Source: Pseudomonas izuensis (lineage in GTDB: Bacteria > Pseudomonadota > Gammaproteobacteria > Pseudomonadales > Pseudomonadaceae). From it: DNA of 64,000 nucleotides. The stretch lies in assembly GCF_009861505.1 (NCBI RefSeq), contig NZ_WTFT01000012.1, positions 62,001 to 126,000 of the forward strand, read 5' to 3'. The translations under genes were made by a program, and so were the position numbers. Below the pieces are notes generated by a model. That model was not told the origin of the DNA. It made no database searches and saw nothing but the letters and a program-made list of their open reading frames with translations. The stretch's first letter is position 1, and every line of letters starts with the position of its first letter. Of the stretch, positions 1-9,849 are shown piece after piece.

Positions 1-2
1 AC

Positions 3-380
3 AACAGCGATTGCCGGGGCACAAGCCTGTTCCGGCCGATTCTGGCGGACGGTCGCCCAGGCGTGCCGCAGATTCCGGTAGACTTGCCGACGTTCGACGA
101 AGTGGTCGGGCCGAACGTCGCCGCCAAGGATTTCAACGCCTACATCCTCGACCGATTCACCCCCGAAAAACTCAATGTCTACACGATCCATGCCGAAGTA
201 GAAGGGATTCTGATGGCCAACGATTTTCGTCAACTGCTGGCCGATGCTCGCCAGCGTGACATCCGTTTTCAACCCTTGGGCGACCTGCTGCCCGAAACCC
301 CCGGCAACCTGCCGAGCGGCCGAGTGGTGCGTGGCGCACTGGAAGGTCGCGAAGGCTGGCTGGGAGTGCAAGGCGCATGA
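3..380 (+). CDS. arnD: ArnD, undecaprenyl-phosphate-4-deoxy-4-formamido-L-arabinose deformylase (C-terminal part)
   Basis: The reading frame is open at the left edge, and about 125 C-terminal residues of a NodB-type polysaccharide deacetylase are visible. The family removes the formyl group from the undecaprenyl-linked aminoarabinose precursor on the cytoplasmic side of the inner membrane, before transfer to lipid A. The segment around IHAEVEG and the position directly before arnT identify it rather than a complete domain. Its TGA overlaps the arnT ATG (ATGA), so the two are translationally coupled in the arn operon. The N-terminal catalytic motifs lie outside the window. Confidence 0.85.
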   Translation, partial: NSDCRGTSLFRPILADGRPGVPQIPVDLPTFDEVVGPNVAAKDFNAYILDRFTPEKLNVYTIHAEVEGILMANDFRQLLADARQRDIRFQPLGDLLPETPGNLPSGRVVRGALEGREGWLGVQGA

Positions 381-2026
381 CCAGACGCTGGATGCTGCCT
401 TTGCTGCTGGCTGTCATGGCGCTGGCGTACCTGCTGCCGCTGGGCACCCACGGCTTGTGGATTCCCGACGAAACCCGCTACGCCCAGATCAGCCAGGAAA
501 TGCTCCTGAGCGGCAACTGGGTATCGCCACACTTCATGAGCGTGCGTTATTTCGAGAAACCGGCCGCCGGTTACTGGATGATTGCCCTTGGTCAGGCCCT
601 GTTCGGCCAGAACCTGTTCGGTGTGCGCTTTGCTTCGGCGCTGAGCACCGGCCTGAGTGTGCTGTTGTGCTACCTGATCGCCGGCAGATTATGGAATCAG
701 CCGCGCAAGAGTTTCGCCTGCGCACTGCTGTACATGAGCCTCAGCGTGATTGCCGGCGCGGCCGGTTACGCCAACCTCGACCCGCAATTCACCTTTTGGG
801 TCAACCTGAGCCTGGTGGCCCTGTGGTTTGCACTGGACAGCGCCGACCGTCGCCAGCGCCTGATCGGCTGGGCAGTGCTGGGGCTGGCGTGCGGCATGGG
901 ATTCATGACCAAGGGCTTTCTCGCCTGGCTGCTGCCCGTACTGATCGCCCTGCCTTGGGTGATCTGGCAAAAACGCTGGCGTGAACTGCTGGTCTACGGC
1001 CCGCTGGCGATTGTCGTGGCCATCGCCGTCAGCCTGCCGTGGGTCCTGGCGGTGCATGGGCAAGAGCCCGATTACTGGCGGTTCTTCTTCTGGCACGAAC
1101 ACATTCGCCGCTTCGCCGGAGACGATGCCCAGCATGACGCCCCCTGGTGGTACTACCTGCCGTTGCTGGTGGCGTTCAGTCTGCCGTGGGTGGCATTGCT
1201 GCCACCGGCGCTGAAGCAGGCCTGGCAGACCCGGCGCGAGGCCAATATCGCCTTCCTGCTGTTGTGGCTGCTGATGCCGCTGCTGTTTTTCAGCATCAGC
1301 AAAGGCAAATTGCCCAGCTATATCCTGCCGTGCCTGTTGCCGCTGGCCTTGCTGATGGGCCATGCGCTGGACGATCGCTTGAGTCGGCAACAAGGCCGTG
1401 CCCTGGGTATCAATGGCCTCCTGAACCTGGTGCTGGGCGTGACTGTCCTGCTGGCGCTGGTCTATCTGCAACTGAAAAAGCCCCTGTACGACCATGAACT
1501 GCACAACCTGGTGCTGGTGTTCATCGGCCTGATCGGCTGGATCATCGCCAATTTGCTGCAAGCGTTCCGACCGCTGCAATGCTGGGCAGCGCCGGCCTTC
1601 GGTAGCCTGCTGCTGATCGGACTCGTGCCGGCGGGGCTGCCCAACTCAGTGGTCGCCAACAAGACGCCCGATCAATTCATCCTCGAACACGTCGCGGAAC
1701 TCGCCCAGACCCATCAATTGCTGAGCAACGACCTGGGCGCTGCCTCGGCACTGGCCTGGCGGCTGGAACGCCCGGAAGTGGCGTTCTACAACACGATAGG
1801 CGAGCTGAAGTATGGTCTTGAGTACCCTGATTCGTTAAAGCATCGCGTCGATGCCGATCAGGTACAGCAGTGGATGCAAGACGCCCGCCGGCAAGGGTCG
1901 GTGGGTGTGGTCATGCGGGTCAAGGGGGACGACGAGCTGCACGAACTCGATCAACTGCCCAAGGAAGGCAAGCGCTATGAACAAGGCAACATGGTGATTC
2001 TGATCATTCCACAGGCGGCGCCATGA
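377..2026 (+). CDS. arnT: ArnT, lipid A 4-amino-4-deoxy-L-arabinosyltransferase
   Basis: This 549-residue GT-C glycosyltransferase of the PMT family transfers L-Ara4N from undecaprenyl phosphate to lipid A at the periplasmic face, giving resistance to cationic peptides and polymyxin. About a dozen hydrophobic helices are visible. The first periplasmic loop carries the acidic DETR motif at residues 31-34, followed by KPAAGYWM near residue 61, both typical of ArnT. The length matches the family (about 550). It overlaps arnD and arnE by 4 bp each. In related bacteria the operon is controlled by PmrAB/PhoPQ-type systems, but its promoter lies outside the window. Confidence 0.95.
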   Translation: MTRRWMLPLLLAVMALAYLLPLGTHGLWIPDETRYAQISQEMLLSGNWVSPHFMSVRYFEKPAAGYWMIALGQALFGQNLFGVRFASALSTGLSVLLCYLIAGRLWNQPRKSFACALLYMSLSVIAGAAGYANLDPQFTFWVNLSLVALWFALDSADRRQRLIGWAVLGLACGMGFMTKGFLAWLLPVLIALPWVIWQKRWRELLVYGPLAIVVAIAVSLPWVLAVHGQEPDYWRFFFWHEHIRRFAGDDAQHDAPWWYYLPLLVAFSLPWVALLPPALKQAWQTRREANIAFLLLWLLMPLLFFSISKGKLPSYILPCLLPLALLMGHALDDRLSRQQGRALGINGLLNLVLGVTVLLALVYLQLKKPLYDHELHNLVLVFIGLIGWIIANLLQAFRPLQCWAAPAFGSLLLIGLVPAGLPNSVVANKTPDQFILEHVAELAQTHQLLSNDLGAASALAWRLERPEVAFYNTIGELKYGLEYPDSLKHRVDADQVQQWMQDARRQGSVGVVMRVKGDDELHELDQLPKEGKRYEQGNMVILIIPQAAP

Positions 2027-2367
2027 GCCTGCTACTGCTGCTGTGTGCCTGCCTGCTGACCTGCCTGGGCCAGATCGCCCAGAAATACGCCGTTGAAAGC
2101 TGGCGCGGGAAAGCATCCGGCTGGGGCGATAAACTGCGTTCGCCCTGGCTGTGGCTGGCACTGGCGGCGCTGGGGCTTGGCCTGCTCGTATGGCTTTTGG
2201 TGTTGCAACGCCTCGAAGTCGGCGTTGCCTACCCGATGCTGAGCCTCAACTTCGTGCTGATCACCCTGGTCGCCCGCTTCGTTTTCCGCGAACATATCGA
2301 TGGCCGCCACTGGCTCGGTGTTGCGCTGGTGATCGGTGGTGTGGCTTTACTGGGGCAACACGCATGA
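2023..2367 (+). CDS. arnE: ArnE, subunit of the L-Ara4N-phosphoundecaprenol flippase
   Basis: This is a 114-residue protein with four hydrophobic helices and a DMT/EamA half-domain fold. ArnE pairs with ArnF to flip the lipid-linked aminoarabinose donor across the inner membrane for ArnT. The start ATG overlaps the arnT stop (ATGA at 2023), and its stop overlaps the arnF start. The small size, four-helix pattern and gene order T-E-F are the evidence; the sequence alone could also pass for a generic EmrE-like protein. Confidence 0.9.
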   Translation: MSLLLLLCACLLTCLGQIAQKYAVESWRGKASGWGDKLRSPWLWLALAALGLGLLVWLLVLQRLEVGVAYPMLSLNFVLITLVARFVFREHIDGRHWLGVALVIGGVALLGQHA

Positions 2368-2765
2368 GCCGGCGTCGCGGAATCACTTTCGCCCTCGGCA
2401 GCGTGCTGCTGGTTAGCACCGCGCAGCTGGGCATGCGCTGGAGCATGAGTCGCCTGCCGTCTCCCGAACATTGGCTGGACGCTCATATCGAGCCAAGCGC
2501 CATCGCCGTGGTGCTGGCCGCCATCGGTGCCTATGCCCTGTCGATGCTCTGCTGGCTCGCCGCCCTGCGCGATCTTCCCCTGGGCCGGGCCTACTCGCTG
2601 CTGAGCATCAGCTATGCGCTGGTGTACCTGGCGGCCGCCGGCCTGCCGCTATTCCACGAAGATTTCAACCTATCCAAAAGCCTTGGAGTGGCCCTGGTCA
2701 TCCTCGGCGTCATCATCATTAATTCTCGACCTGCTCGCGCGCCCGAACTCAGGAGTGCATCATGA
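2364..2765 (+). CDS. arnF: ArnF, subunit of the L-Ara4N-phosphoundecaprenol flippase
   Basis: This is a 133-residue EamA/DMT-type protein with four hydrophobic segments and a short positively charged tail, the partner of ArnE. I chose the ATG at 2364 because it overlaps the arnE stop as ATGA; the frame stays open upstream to 2151 inside arnE, but a start there would overlap arnE by more than 200 bases. The segment [16 protein letters not shown] is typical of the second half of the domain. Its stop overlaps the ugd start by 4 bp, so the whole series is one coupled operon. Confidence 0.9.
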   Translation: MSRRRGITFALGSVLLVSTAQLGMRWSMSRLPSPEHWLDAHIEPSAIAVVLAAIGAYALSMLCWLAALRDLPLGRAYSLLSISYALVYLAAAGLPLFHEDFNLSKSLGVALVILGVIIINSRPARAPELRSAS

Positions 2766-4138
2766 AAATAAGTGTATTTGGTAGCGGTTACGTTGGCCTG
2801 GTTCAAGCCGCCGTACTGGCTGAAGTCGGCCATGACGTGATGTGCATGGACATCGACGAAAAGAAAGTCGAACTGCTGAAACAAGGCCACGTCAGCATTT
2901 TCGAACCGGGGCTTGCCAGCCTGGTACGCGAAGGCCTGGATTCCAAACGGTTGCAGTTCACTTCGGACGAAAAGCTCGCCGTGCAGCATGGCCAGGTATT
3001 GTTCATCGCGGTCGGCACGCCGTCCCGGGACGATGGCTCGGCTGATCTGCGTTATGTGTTGTCGGTGGGTGACGCCGTGGCGCGGCATCGCGAACAACCG
3101 CTGATCCTGGTGGAAAAATCCACGGTGCCAGTGGGCACCGGCGATACCTTGCGCGCGCATATCGACAAATGCCTGCTCGAGGCCGGGCGCGCACTGCAGT
3201 TCGATATCGTCTCCAACCCCGAGTTTCTCAAGGAAGGCTCGGCCGTTTCCGATTGCCGGCGCCCGGACCGCATCATCATCGGCTGCGAACGCGATGAAGT
3301 GCGCGACGTGATGCGTGACCTGTACGCCCCGTTCAACCGCAACCATGACCGCGTCATGTTCATGGACCTGCGCAGCGCCGAGCTGACCAAGTACGCCGCC
3401 AACTGCATGCTGGCAACCAAGATCAGCTTTATCAACCAGATCGCCGAACTGGCCGAGCACCTGGGTGCCGACATCGAATCGGTGCGCCTGGGCATCGGTG
3501 CCGATTCGCGCATCGGCTACCACTTCATCTACCCTGGCTGCGGCTATGGCGGCTCGTGCTTCCCCAAGGACATGCGCGCCCTGATCCACAGCGCCGAAGA
3601 GGCCCATTGCTCCAACGACCTGCTGCAGGCAGTGGAAGCCATCAACGAACGGCAGAAACACAAGCTGTTCGAACGCATCAAGGCGTTCTTCAAGGGTGAT
3701 TTGCAAGGCAAGACCTTTGCCGTGTGGGGGCTGGCATTCAAACCCAATACCGACGACATGCGCGACGCGCCGAGCCGGGTGCTGCTCGAAGCCCTGTGGG
3801 CCGCCGGCGCCAACGTGCGGGCATACGACCCTGAAGCCATGCAGGAAACCCAGAAACTGTACCCCGATCAAGACAAGCTGATGCTCATGGGCACGCCGGA
3901 ATCGGTATTGACCGGTGCCGACGCGCTGATCATCTGCACCGAATGGCAGCAATTCAAGGCCCCGGATTTTGACCTGATCAAACAGCGGCTCAATGCACCG
4001 GTGATCTTCGACGGCCGTAACCTCTACGACGCCGAGCGCCTGGCTCGCAGTGGTTTCAAGTACTTCCCGATGGGTCGTGGTGAATCGCGCAAGTTGCCGA
4101 TTCCATTGCAGAGCTGGCCTGCTGCTTCGGAGGCTTGA
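2762..4138 (+). CDS. ugd: UDP-glucose 6-dehydrogenase
   Basis: This 458-residue enzyme oxidises UDP-glucose to UDP-glucuronate with two NAD+, feeding the ArnA branch of aminoarabinose synthesis and possibly exopolysaccharide synthesis. The N-terminal Rossmann motif GSGYVG spans residues 7-12. The catalytic cysteine is in [10 protein letters not shown] (Cys266), and the C-terminal UDP-binding domain contains [17 protein letters not shown]. It is the last gene of the arn operon (4-bp overlap with arnF), the same order as in other pseudomonads. A REP pair and a small hairpin follow. Confidence 0.95.
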   Translation: MKISVFGSGYVGLVQAAVLAEVGHDVMCMDIDEKKVELLKQGHVSIFEPGLASLVREGLDSKRLQFTSDEKLAVQHGQVLFIAVGTPSRDDGSADLRYVLSVGDAVARHREQPLILVEKSTVPVGTGDTLRAHIDKCLLEAGRALQFDIVSNPEFLKEGSAVSDCRRPDRIIIGCERDEVRDVMRDLYAPFNRNHDRVMFMDLRSAELTKYAANCMLATKISFINQIAELAEHLGADIESVRLGIGADSRIGYHFIYPGCGYGGSCFPKDMRALIHSAEEAHCSNDLLQAVEAINERQKHKLFERIKAFFKGDLQGKTFAVWGLAFKPNTDDMRDAPSRVLLEALWAAGANVRAYDPEAMQETQKLYPDQDKLMLMGTPESVLTGADALIICTEWQQFKAPDFDLIKQRLNAPVIFDGRNLYDAERLARSGFKYFPMGRGESRKLPIPLQSWPAASEA

Positions 4139-4141
4139 GAA

Positions 4142-4160
4142 CACAGTTGCAATAACTGTG
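4142..4160 (+). terminator. Small hairpin after ugd, possible transcription end
   Basis: CACAGTT (4142-4148) and AACTGTG (4154-4160) form a 7-bp stem with a 5-nt loop three bases after the ugd stop. No T-run follows, so it is not a classical intrinsic terminator. It may protect the 3' end or act together with the REP pair that follows. Confidence 0.3.
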
Positions 4161-4193
4161 GCTCGGCTTGAAAGTTACTGTTTAGCGCAAAAC

Positions 4194-4285
4194 CTGTAGG
4201 AGCGAGCCTGCTCGCGATAGCGGTGTATCAGTCAACATACTTGTTGTTTGATACTCCCCCTTCGCGAGCAGGCTCGCTCCCACAA
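4194..4285. repeat. REP/BIME palindromic repeat pair
   Basis: Two inverted copies of a GTAGGAGCGAGCCTGCTCGC-type unit flank about 40 bases, each unit itself being imperfectly palindromic. It sits between the convergent ugd and the LysR gene. This is the 'GAGCCTGCTCGCGA' subtype also found at 26894, 33019, 42041 and 58924. Confidence 0.85.
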
Positions 4286-4301
4286 GGACCGTGTTCAGCC
4301 A

Positions 4302-5267
4302 TTAGATTGTTGCCTTCAAATCCACGCCCAACGCCTGCGCAAACGCCTTGACCAGCGGACTGCGCACAGTGTTGTGGCGCAGGATCAGATTAAACGGCGT
4401 ATTGATATGGATAAGCTCCGGGCACAGCGCCCGAAACTGCCCCTGCGCCACCCAATTCGCGGCGTAATGCTGCGGTAGAAAACCCACGAATCGCCCAGTC
4501 CTGATCAACAGCGCCACGGCTTCCACCTGGGTCGCCGACGCGGAAAAGCTGTCGTAGTGGGCAAAGTTGAGCTTGTCCCGATGGATCGCGTAGCGATGGT
4601 TGATGCACTCATAATCCTTGAGCATGTTGCTGTTCATCTGATCGCTTGGCATCGAGAATAACGGGTGACCCACCGCGCAATAAACTTCAGAACGCTCCTC
4701 GTACAACGGGTAGTAATCGAACTCTTCCCGCCGTTGATAAACCGGCACAATTCCAGCCACCAGTCGCCCCTCGACAACGCCCCGCTCCACCTCATCCAGC
4801 TGTGATGCTTGAAGTTGAAATCTTACTTTAGGTGACTGTTCATTTATTGTTCTAAGCGCTGCAACTAACGGCGATTGCGGATCGGAAATCGTATTATCAA
4901 TAACCCCCACACCAAGATCACCAATAAGTTCGTTCTGTGCTGAACTAAGGCGATCACGAAAGTTGTCGACCGAGGCAAATAAATCAATCGACGCCTGATA
5001 CACCAGACGCCCTTCTTCGGTCAGGTGAAAGCCTTCGCGCCCTCGGGTACACAGGCGCATGCCGATGCGGATTTCCAGGTCGGAAATCTGTTTGCTGATG
5101 GCTGCCAGCCCTACATTCAACTCGTTCTGCGCCGCACTGAAACCGCCCGCCTCGACCACCGCCTTGAACACTTTGAGCAGCTTGAAGTCCAGCCCGCTGA
5201 GGGCCAGCGGTGCCCGTTGCAGCGTTTTCGGCGGCGGGTTTCCGGAATTGGAAAGTGGGGTTTCCAT
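4302..5267 (-). CDS. LysR-family transcriptional regulator
   Basis: This is a 321-residue regulator with an N-terminal winged HTH at about residues 25-85 (FKAVVEAGGFSAAQNEL, then AISKQISDLE) and a C-terminal periplasmic-binding-protein-like effector domain from about residue 110. It is divergent from the ArgH-like lyase gene across about 300 bases, the usual arrangement for a LysR protein controlling its neighbour. I infer that it senses the substrate or an intermediate of the 5575-12927 cluster; the ligand cannot be read from the sequence. Confidence 0.9.
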   Translation of the reverse strand: METPLSNSGNPPPKTLQRAPLALSGLDFKLLKVFKAVVEAGGFSAAQNELNVGLAAISKQISDLEIRIGMRLCTRGREGFHLTEEGRLVYQASIDLFASVDNFRDRLSSAQNELIGDLGVGVIDNTISDPQSPLVAALRTINEQSPKVRFQLQASQLDEVERGVVEGRLVAGIVPVYQRREEFDYYPLYEERSEVYCAVGHPLFSMPSDQMNSNMLKDYECINHRYAIHRDKLNFAHYDSFSASATQVEAVALLIRTGRFVGFLPQHYAANWVAQGQFRALCPELIHINTPFNLILRHNTVRSPLVKAFAQALGVDLKATI

Positions 5268-5574
5268 AATGCTTATTTACCTCTGGCGCCCGATTCAACA
5301 ACCTGTGTCCAACAACAAAAACATAGCTGGCCTAATAATAATGAACACAGAAAACCAGACTTGGCAACCACTAACAAATTCCGAACTTCAGTGCCAAACC
5401 ACTGATTTCGAAGCATTAAAAGCTGACACTTCGATCAGCTCTCGCCCTTTTGCAACTGCGCTGGTCCCCTGCCCCTGATTATTAATTGACCTGATGACGG
5501 CCGAACGAACTTCGGCGTGCATTTTCAGGTCCGGCACACCGATTTCGTTCGCATTACCGACGAGGAAAACAACA
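5268..5574. promoter_or_regulatory. Divergent intergenic region with candidate LysR operator
   Basis: These 307 bases separate the LysR gene from the lyase gene and must hold both promoters. The clearest dyad is GCCGAA-N5-TTCGGC at 5500-5516, about 60 bases before the lyase start. A TTGACC element at 5486-5491 could serve as a -35 box. I see no ORF or terminator here. Assigning the dyad to the LysR protein is inference. Confidence 0.35.
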
Positions 5575-7002
5575 ATGTCTCAAGCCACCGACCGTCTCTG
5601 GGGTGCACGCTTCAAAAGCGGTCCGTCCGAAGCCCTGGCTGCCCTGTCCCGCTGCCCGGAACGCTACTTCCGCCTGACGCCATACGACCTCGCCGGTTCC
5701 AAGGCGCACGCCCGGGAACTGCAACGCGCCGGGCTTCTGACCGAGCAGGAAACCCGGACCATGCTCGACGCCCTGGAGCGTATCGGCGCTGATTTCCGCG
5801 CCGGCAGCATTGCCCCGACCCTGGACGACGAAGACGTTCACACCTTCATCGAGCGCCTGCTGACCGAACGCCTCGGCGCCCTGGGCGGCAAACTGCGCGC
5901 CGGCCGGTCGCGCAATGACCAGACCGCCAACGACCTGCGCCTGTTCCTGCGGGACCACGTGCGCACCCTGGCCGTCGAAGTACTGGCCCTGCAACAGGCG
6001 CTGGTGGATCAGGCCGAGCAACACGTCGAGAGCATCTGCCCCGGTTTCACCCACTTGCAGCAGGCGCAGCCGATCGTGTTCGCCCATCACTTGCTGGCCC
6101 ACTCGCAATCGATGCTGCGTGACGTGCAACGCCTGGTGGACTGGGACGCACGCACGTCGCTGTCGCCATTGGGCGCGGCGGCCATGGCCGGTTCCGCCAT
6201 CGCGCGCCTGCCGCAGCAATCGGCCAAGGAAATGGGTTACAGCGGTGTTTGCGAAAACTCCATCGATGCCGTGGCCAGCCGCGATCACGTTGCCGAATTT
6301 CTGTTTATCGCCAGCATGCTCGGCATCAACATCTCGCGCCTGGCCGAAGAATTTTGCCTGTGGTCGTCGCGACAATTTCGCTGGGTCGCGCTGGACGATG
6401 CCTACGCCACCGGCAGCTCGATCATGCCGCAGAAGAAGAACCCGGACATCGCTGAACTGGCCCGGGGCAAGGCCGGTCGCCTGATCGGCAACCTCACCGG
6501 TCTGCTGTCGACCCTCAAGTCCCTGCCACTGTCGTACAACCGCGACTTGAGCGAAGACAAGAACGGTGTGCTCGACAGCGTGGACACCCTGCTGCTGGTG
6601 CTGCCGGCGATGGCCGGGATGGTGGCGACCATGACCGTCAATGTCGAAGAACTGCGTCGCCAGGCCCCACTGGGCTTCACCCTCGCGACCGAAGTCGCCG
6701 ACTGGCTGGCGATGCGCGGCGTGCCGTTCAAGGAAGCCCACGAGATCACCGGTGCGCTGGTCAAGGCTTGCGAGCAACACGAGATCGAACTGTGGGAAGC
6801 GTCCCCGGCGTTGCTGGCCGAAATCGATCCACGCCTGACGCCCGAAGTGCGCGACAGCCTGACCCTGGAAGCCGCCATCGCCGCCCGCAGCGGCTGGGGC
6901 GGTACTGCGCCACAACAGGTGCGCGAACAGATCGGCCGGCTGAAAACCGCCCTCGCCGCCCAGCAAGCCTGGACCGAAAACTATCAAGGCTTCCGCCTCT
7001 GA
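5575..7002 (+). CDS. ArgH-like lyase of the aspartase/fumarase superfamily (argininosuccinate lyase paralogue)
   Basis: This 475-residue protein has the superfamily signature GSSIMPQKKNPD (residues 280-291, mobile catalytic-serine loop) and GFTHLQQAQP with the active-site histidine at about residue 160. The family cleaves a C-N bond of an N-substituted succinate to release fumarate. From memory it reads closer to actinobacterial ArgH (LWGARF, PYDLAGSKAHA, SPLGAAAMAGS) than to the usual Pseudomonas ArgH. The start at 5575 fits the homologous N-terminus; the frame is open 27 codons further up. It opens a cluster with an ABC importer, two deacetylase-fold hydrolases and an MmgE/PrpD protein. That suggests a catabolic C-N lyase, possibly acting on an aminopolycarboxylate or opine-like compound, rather than housekeeping arginine synthesis. 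Confidence 0.85.
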   Translation: MSQATDRLWGARFKSGPSEALAALSRCPERYFRLTPYDLAGSKAHARELQRAGLLTEQETRTMLDALERIGADFRAGSIAPTLDDEDVHTFIERLLTERLGALGGKLRAGRSRNDQTANDLRLFLRDHVRTLAVEVLALQQALVDQAEQHVESICPGFTHLQQAQPIVFAHHLLAHSQSMLRDVQRLVDWDARTSLSPLGAAAMAGSAIARLPQQSAKEMGYSGVCENSIDAVASRDHVAEFLFIASMLGINISRLAEEFCLWSSRQFRWVALDDAYATGSSIMPQKKNPDIAELARGKAGRLIGNLTGLLSTLKSLPLSYNRDLSEDKNGVLDSVDTLLLVLPAMAGMVATMTVNVEELRRQAPLGFTLATEVADWLAMRGVPFKEAHEITGALVKACEQHEIELWEASPALLAEIDPRLTPEVRDSLTLEAAIAARSGWGGTAPQQVREQIGRLKTALAAQQAWTENYQGFRL

Positions 7003-7016
7003 TAGAGCACGCGATC

Positions 7017-7110
7017 CTGTAGGAGCAAAGCTTGCTCGCGATGGCTTCGGCACATTCAACGACGATGTCGCCTGCCATGCCGTCATCGTGAGCAAGCTTT
7101 GCTCCTACAG
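7017..7110. repeat. REP/BIME palindromic repeat pair
   Basis: CTGTAGGAGCAAAGCTTGCT at the left arm is mirrored by AGCAAGCTTTGCTCCTACAG at the right arm, about 50 bases apart. This is the 'CAAAGCTTGCTCGCGA' subtype. It separates the lyase from the ABC transporter genes although all point the same way. Confidence 0.85.
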
Positions 7111-7152
7111 GGTTGAGGTGGACTTGAAAGAACAGTGTACGGAGAACCAACC

Positions 7153-8031
7153 ATGAGCCAGACACAGGCAGAACGACTCCAGGCGGAGCGCAAACTGGCG
7201 GAAAACCAGTTTGATATCACCCAGTATCAACACGTGCCACGGCGCTATTACGGGCGAATGTTCTTCGCCGCCTTGATCGTCGCAGCACTGCTGGGCCTGA
7301 TACGCGCCTTCGCCGAAGGCAAGATCGAATGGTCCTATATCGGCCAGTTCCTCACATCCCAGGCAATCATGTGGGGCCTGCTCAACACCATCGTCATGGC
7401 GGTGCTGGCGATGGCCCTGGGCATTGTGTTCGGGGTGATCACGGCAATCATGCGCATGTCGGCCAACCCGATCCTGCGCTATGTGGCGCTGACCTACACC
7501 TGGCTGTTTCGCGGCACGCCGCTGATCCTGCAACTGCTGTTGTGGTTCAACCTGGCGCTGATCTTCCCCACCATCGGTATCCCCGGCCTGGTCGAAGTCG
7601 ACACCGTGAGCCTGATGACGCCGTTCGTGGCCGCCCTGCTGGGCCTTAGCATCAACCAGGGCGCCTACACCGCCGAAGTGGTGCGCGCCGGCCTGCTTTC
7701 GGTGGACACCGGACAGTACGAAGCCGCCAAGTCGATCGGCATGCCGCGCCTGCAAGCGCTGCGCCGGATCATCCTGCCCCAGGCCATGCGCATCATCATT
7801 CCGCCGGTGGGCAACGAGTTCATCGGCATGGTGAAAATGACCTCGCTGGCGAGCGTCATCCAGTACTCGGAATTGCTCTACAACGCCCAGAACATCTACT
7901 ACGCCAACGCCCGCGTGATGGAGCTGCTGATCGTCGCCGGTATCTGGTACCTGGCCACGGTCACCGTGCTGTCCTTCGGTCAAAGCCGCCTGGAGCGTCG
8001 TTTCGCTCGCGGCGCCGGCAAGCGTTCCTGA
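7153..8031 (+). CDS. Polar amino-acid ABC transporter permease
   Basis: This is a 292-residue inner-membrane permease of the HisM/GlnP type. After a charged N-terminus of about 35 residues come several hydrophobic segments. The EAA loop that contacts the ATPase starts at about residue 190 ([20 protein letters not shown]). The ATG at 7153 is preceded by a GGAGAA Shine-Dalgarno site; a codon 18 bases earlier is also in frame but lacks one. A single permease gene with one ATPase and one binding protein suggests a homodimeric channel. It probably imports the substrate of the neighbouring lyase and hydrolases. Confidence 0.9.
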   Translation: MSQTQAERLQAERKLAENQFDITQYQHVPRRYYGRMFFAALIVAALLGLIRAFAEGKIEWSYIGQFLTSQAIMWGLLNTIVMAVLAMALGIVFGVITAIMRMSANPILRYVALTYTWLFRGTPLILQLLLWFNLALIFPTIGIPGLVEVDTVSLMTPFVAALLGLSINQGAYTAEVVRAGLLSVDTGQYEAAKSIGMPRLQALRRIILPQAMRIIIPPVGNEFIGMVKMTSLASVIQYSELLYNAQNIYYANARVMELLIVAGIWYLATVTVLSFGQSRLERRFARGAGKRS

Positions 8032-8041
8032 GGAATCCGAC

Positions 8042-8806
8042 ATGAGAAGCATCGTCAAGGCCGTGAGCCTGAACAAGTACTACGACAACTTCCACGCGCT
8101 CAAGGACATCAACATCGAAGTCGAGCAAGGCGAAGTGCTGTGCATCATCGGCCCGTCCGGCTCCGGCAAGAGCACCCTGCTGCGCTGCGTGAATCAGTTG
8201 GAAAAAATCGACAAGGGCGGCCTGTGGGTCGACGGCGAACTGGTGGGCTACCGGATCGTCGGCAACAAACTGCACGAACTCAATGAGTCGCAGATCGCCC
8301 GTCAGCGCCTGTCCACCGGCATGGTGTTCCAGCGTTTCAACCTGTTCCCGCACATGACCGTGCTGCAAAACATCATCGAAGGGCCGTGCCAGGTGCTCAA
8401 GCGTTCGCCCAAGGAGGCGCATGACGAAGCCGTGGAACTGCTCGCCCGCGTCGGCCTGGCCGACAAGCGCAACAGCTACCCGATCGAACTCTCGGGTGGT
8501 CAGCAACAACGGGTCGCCATTGCCCGTGCCCTGGCCATGCGACCCAAGCTGATGCTGTTCGATGAACCCACTTCGGCACTCGACCCGGAACTGGTCGGTG
8601 AGGTGCTGTCGGTGATGCGCGATCTGGCGCAGACCGGCATGACCATGATCGTCGTCACCCATGAACTGGGCTTCGCTCGCGAAGTGTCCAACCGCATGGT
8701 GTTCATGGACGGCGGGCAGATCGTGGAGGCAGGAAGCCCCGAAGAAATACTAATAAGTCCGCAAAACCCACGCACCCAAAGCTTCATTTCTGCCGTTCGA
8801 ACCTAA
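8042..8806 (+). CDS. Polar amino-acid ABC transporter ATP-binding protein
   Basis: This 254-residue ATPase of the GlnQ/HisP family has Walker A GPSGSGKS at residues 37-44, the signature LSGGQQQR at 150-157, and a Walker B followed by [10 protein letters not shown]. It energises import through the permease encoded 10 bases upstream. A GAGGAATCC stretch just before the ATG is a good ribosome binding site. Its place between permease and binding protein marks one transport operon. Confidence 0.93.
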   Translation: MRSIVKAVSLNKYYDNFHALKDINIEVEQGEVLCIIGPSGSGKSTLLRCVNQLEKIDKGGLWVDGELVGYRIVGNKLHELNESQIARQRLSTGMVFQRFNLFPHMTVLQNIIEGPCQVLKRSPKEAHDEAVELLARVGLADKRNSYPIELSGGQQQRVAIARALAMRPKLMLFDEPTSALDPELVGEVLSVMRDLAQTGMTMIVVTHELGFAREVSNRMVFMDGGQIVEAGSPEEILISPQNPRTQSFISAVRT

Positions 8807-8847
8807 ACGCCGGTTGGCGTAAAAAAACACTCATAAGAGAACGACCC

Positions 8848-9672
8848 ATGAAGAACTTCGTTATCCCGGCAGTACTCGCAGGCCTGATGGCCTCCAGCTT
8901 CACCTTCGCCGCCGAATTGCCGGCCAGCATCAAGGACAAGGGCGAGATCGTCGTCGCGATCATGCCGAACTACCCGCCGATGGATTTCAAGGACCCGGCC
9001 ACCAACACCCTCACCGGTCTCGACGTTGACCTGGGCAACGCCCTGGCCGAGCGCCTGGGTGTGAAGATCAAATGGCAGGAAACCGGCTTCGAACAAATGA
9101 TCAATGCCCTGACCACCGACCGCGTGGACATGGTGCTGTCGGGCATGACCGACACCAAGGAGCGCCAGGCCAGCGTGACCTTCGTGGACTACTTCACCAG
9201 CGGCCCGCAGTTCTACACCCTGCAGAAAAACGCGGCCACCAACGAAATCATCGACCTGTGCGGCAAAAAGGTCGGCACCAGCCGCCGTACCACCTTCCCG
9301 GCGGAAATCGCCGAGTGGAGCAAAGCTAACTGTGAAGCCGCCGGCAAGCCGGCGATCAACGTGATCGGCACCGAAGGCTCGGCCGACGCCCGCGCGCAAC
9401 TGCGCCAGAGCCGCATCGACGCGGCGATGCAAGGCAGCGAAACCCTGCCTTACCTCAAGACCCAGGAAAAGGACATGTACAAGACTGTGGGCCTGCCGAT
9501 CTCCTCGCAGTTCACCGGCCTTGGCGTGAGCAAGAAAAAACCTGAATTGAGCGAAGCGGTGAAAGTCGCGTTGCAGAGCATGATCGACGACGGCAGCTAC
9601 CAGGCGATCCTGAAGAAATGGGACCTGGAACTGGGCGCGATCAAGACCGTGACCGTCAACGCCGGCAAATAA
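8848..9672 (+). CDS. Periplasmic amino-acid-type substrate-binding protein
   Basis: This 274-residue protein belongs to bacterial extracellular solute-binding family 3. A signal peptide of about 22 residues ends near FTFAAE. The mature protein begins KDKGEIVVAIMPNYPPMDF, followed by the LTGLDVDLGNALAERLGVK segment typical of the family. It delivers ligand to the ABC permease upstream. The ligand is unknown; the context suggests a polar N-substituted amino acid or dicarboxylate. A REP pair separates it from the next gene. Confidence 0.92.
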   Translation: MKNFVIPAVLAGLMASSFTFAAELPASIKDKGEIVVAIMPNYPPMDFKDPATNTLTGLDVDLGNALAERLGVKIKWQETGFEQMINALTTDRVDMVLSGMTDTKERQASVTFVDYFTSGPQFYTLQKNAATNEIIDLCGKKVGTSRRTTFPAEIAEWSKANCEAAGKPAINVIGTEGSADARAQLRQSRIDAAMQGSETLPYLKTQEKDMYKTVGLPISSQFTGLGVSKKKPELSEAVKVALQSMIDDGSYQAILKKWDLELGAIKTVTVNAGK

Positions 9673-9707
9673 CCGGGCTCAACCACCAGCCACTGTGGGA
9701 ACACAAC

Positions 9708-9801
9708 CTGTGGGAGCAAAGCTTGCTCGCGATGGCGTCGTCAGATTCAACGACGATGTCGTCTGTCATGCCGTCATCGCGAGCAAGCTTTGCTCCCACA
9801 G
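9708..9801. repeat. REP/BIME palindromic repeat pair
   Basis: Inverted arms of the TGTGGGAGCAAAGCTTGCTC type at 9708 and about 9776-9801 enclose about 45 bases. It divides the ABC transporter genes from the two hydrolase genes. Confidence 0.85.
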
Positions 9802-9849
9802 GGGCCACCCACAGGGAATCGGTGTTTTTTATAGATTGTTGGAGTACCA

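Noticed and set aside
4194..4285. Intrinsic terminators at the many palindromic repeats
   Set aside because: The arms are separated by 20-50 bases, have no T-runs and recur in similar sequence throughout the window, which marks them as REP elements rather than terminators.
5575..7002. Housekeeping argH
   Set aside because: The signature fits, but the sequence pattern and the catabolic-type neighbourhood with importer and LysR regulator argue for a paralogue; not excluded without the rest of the genome.
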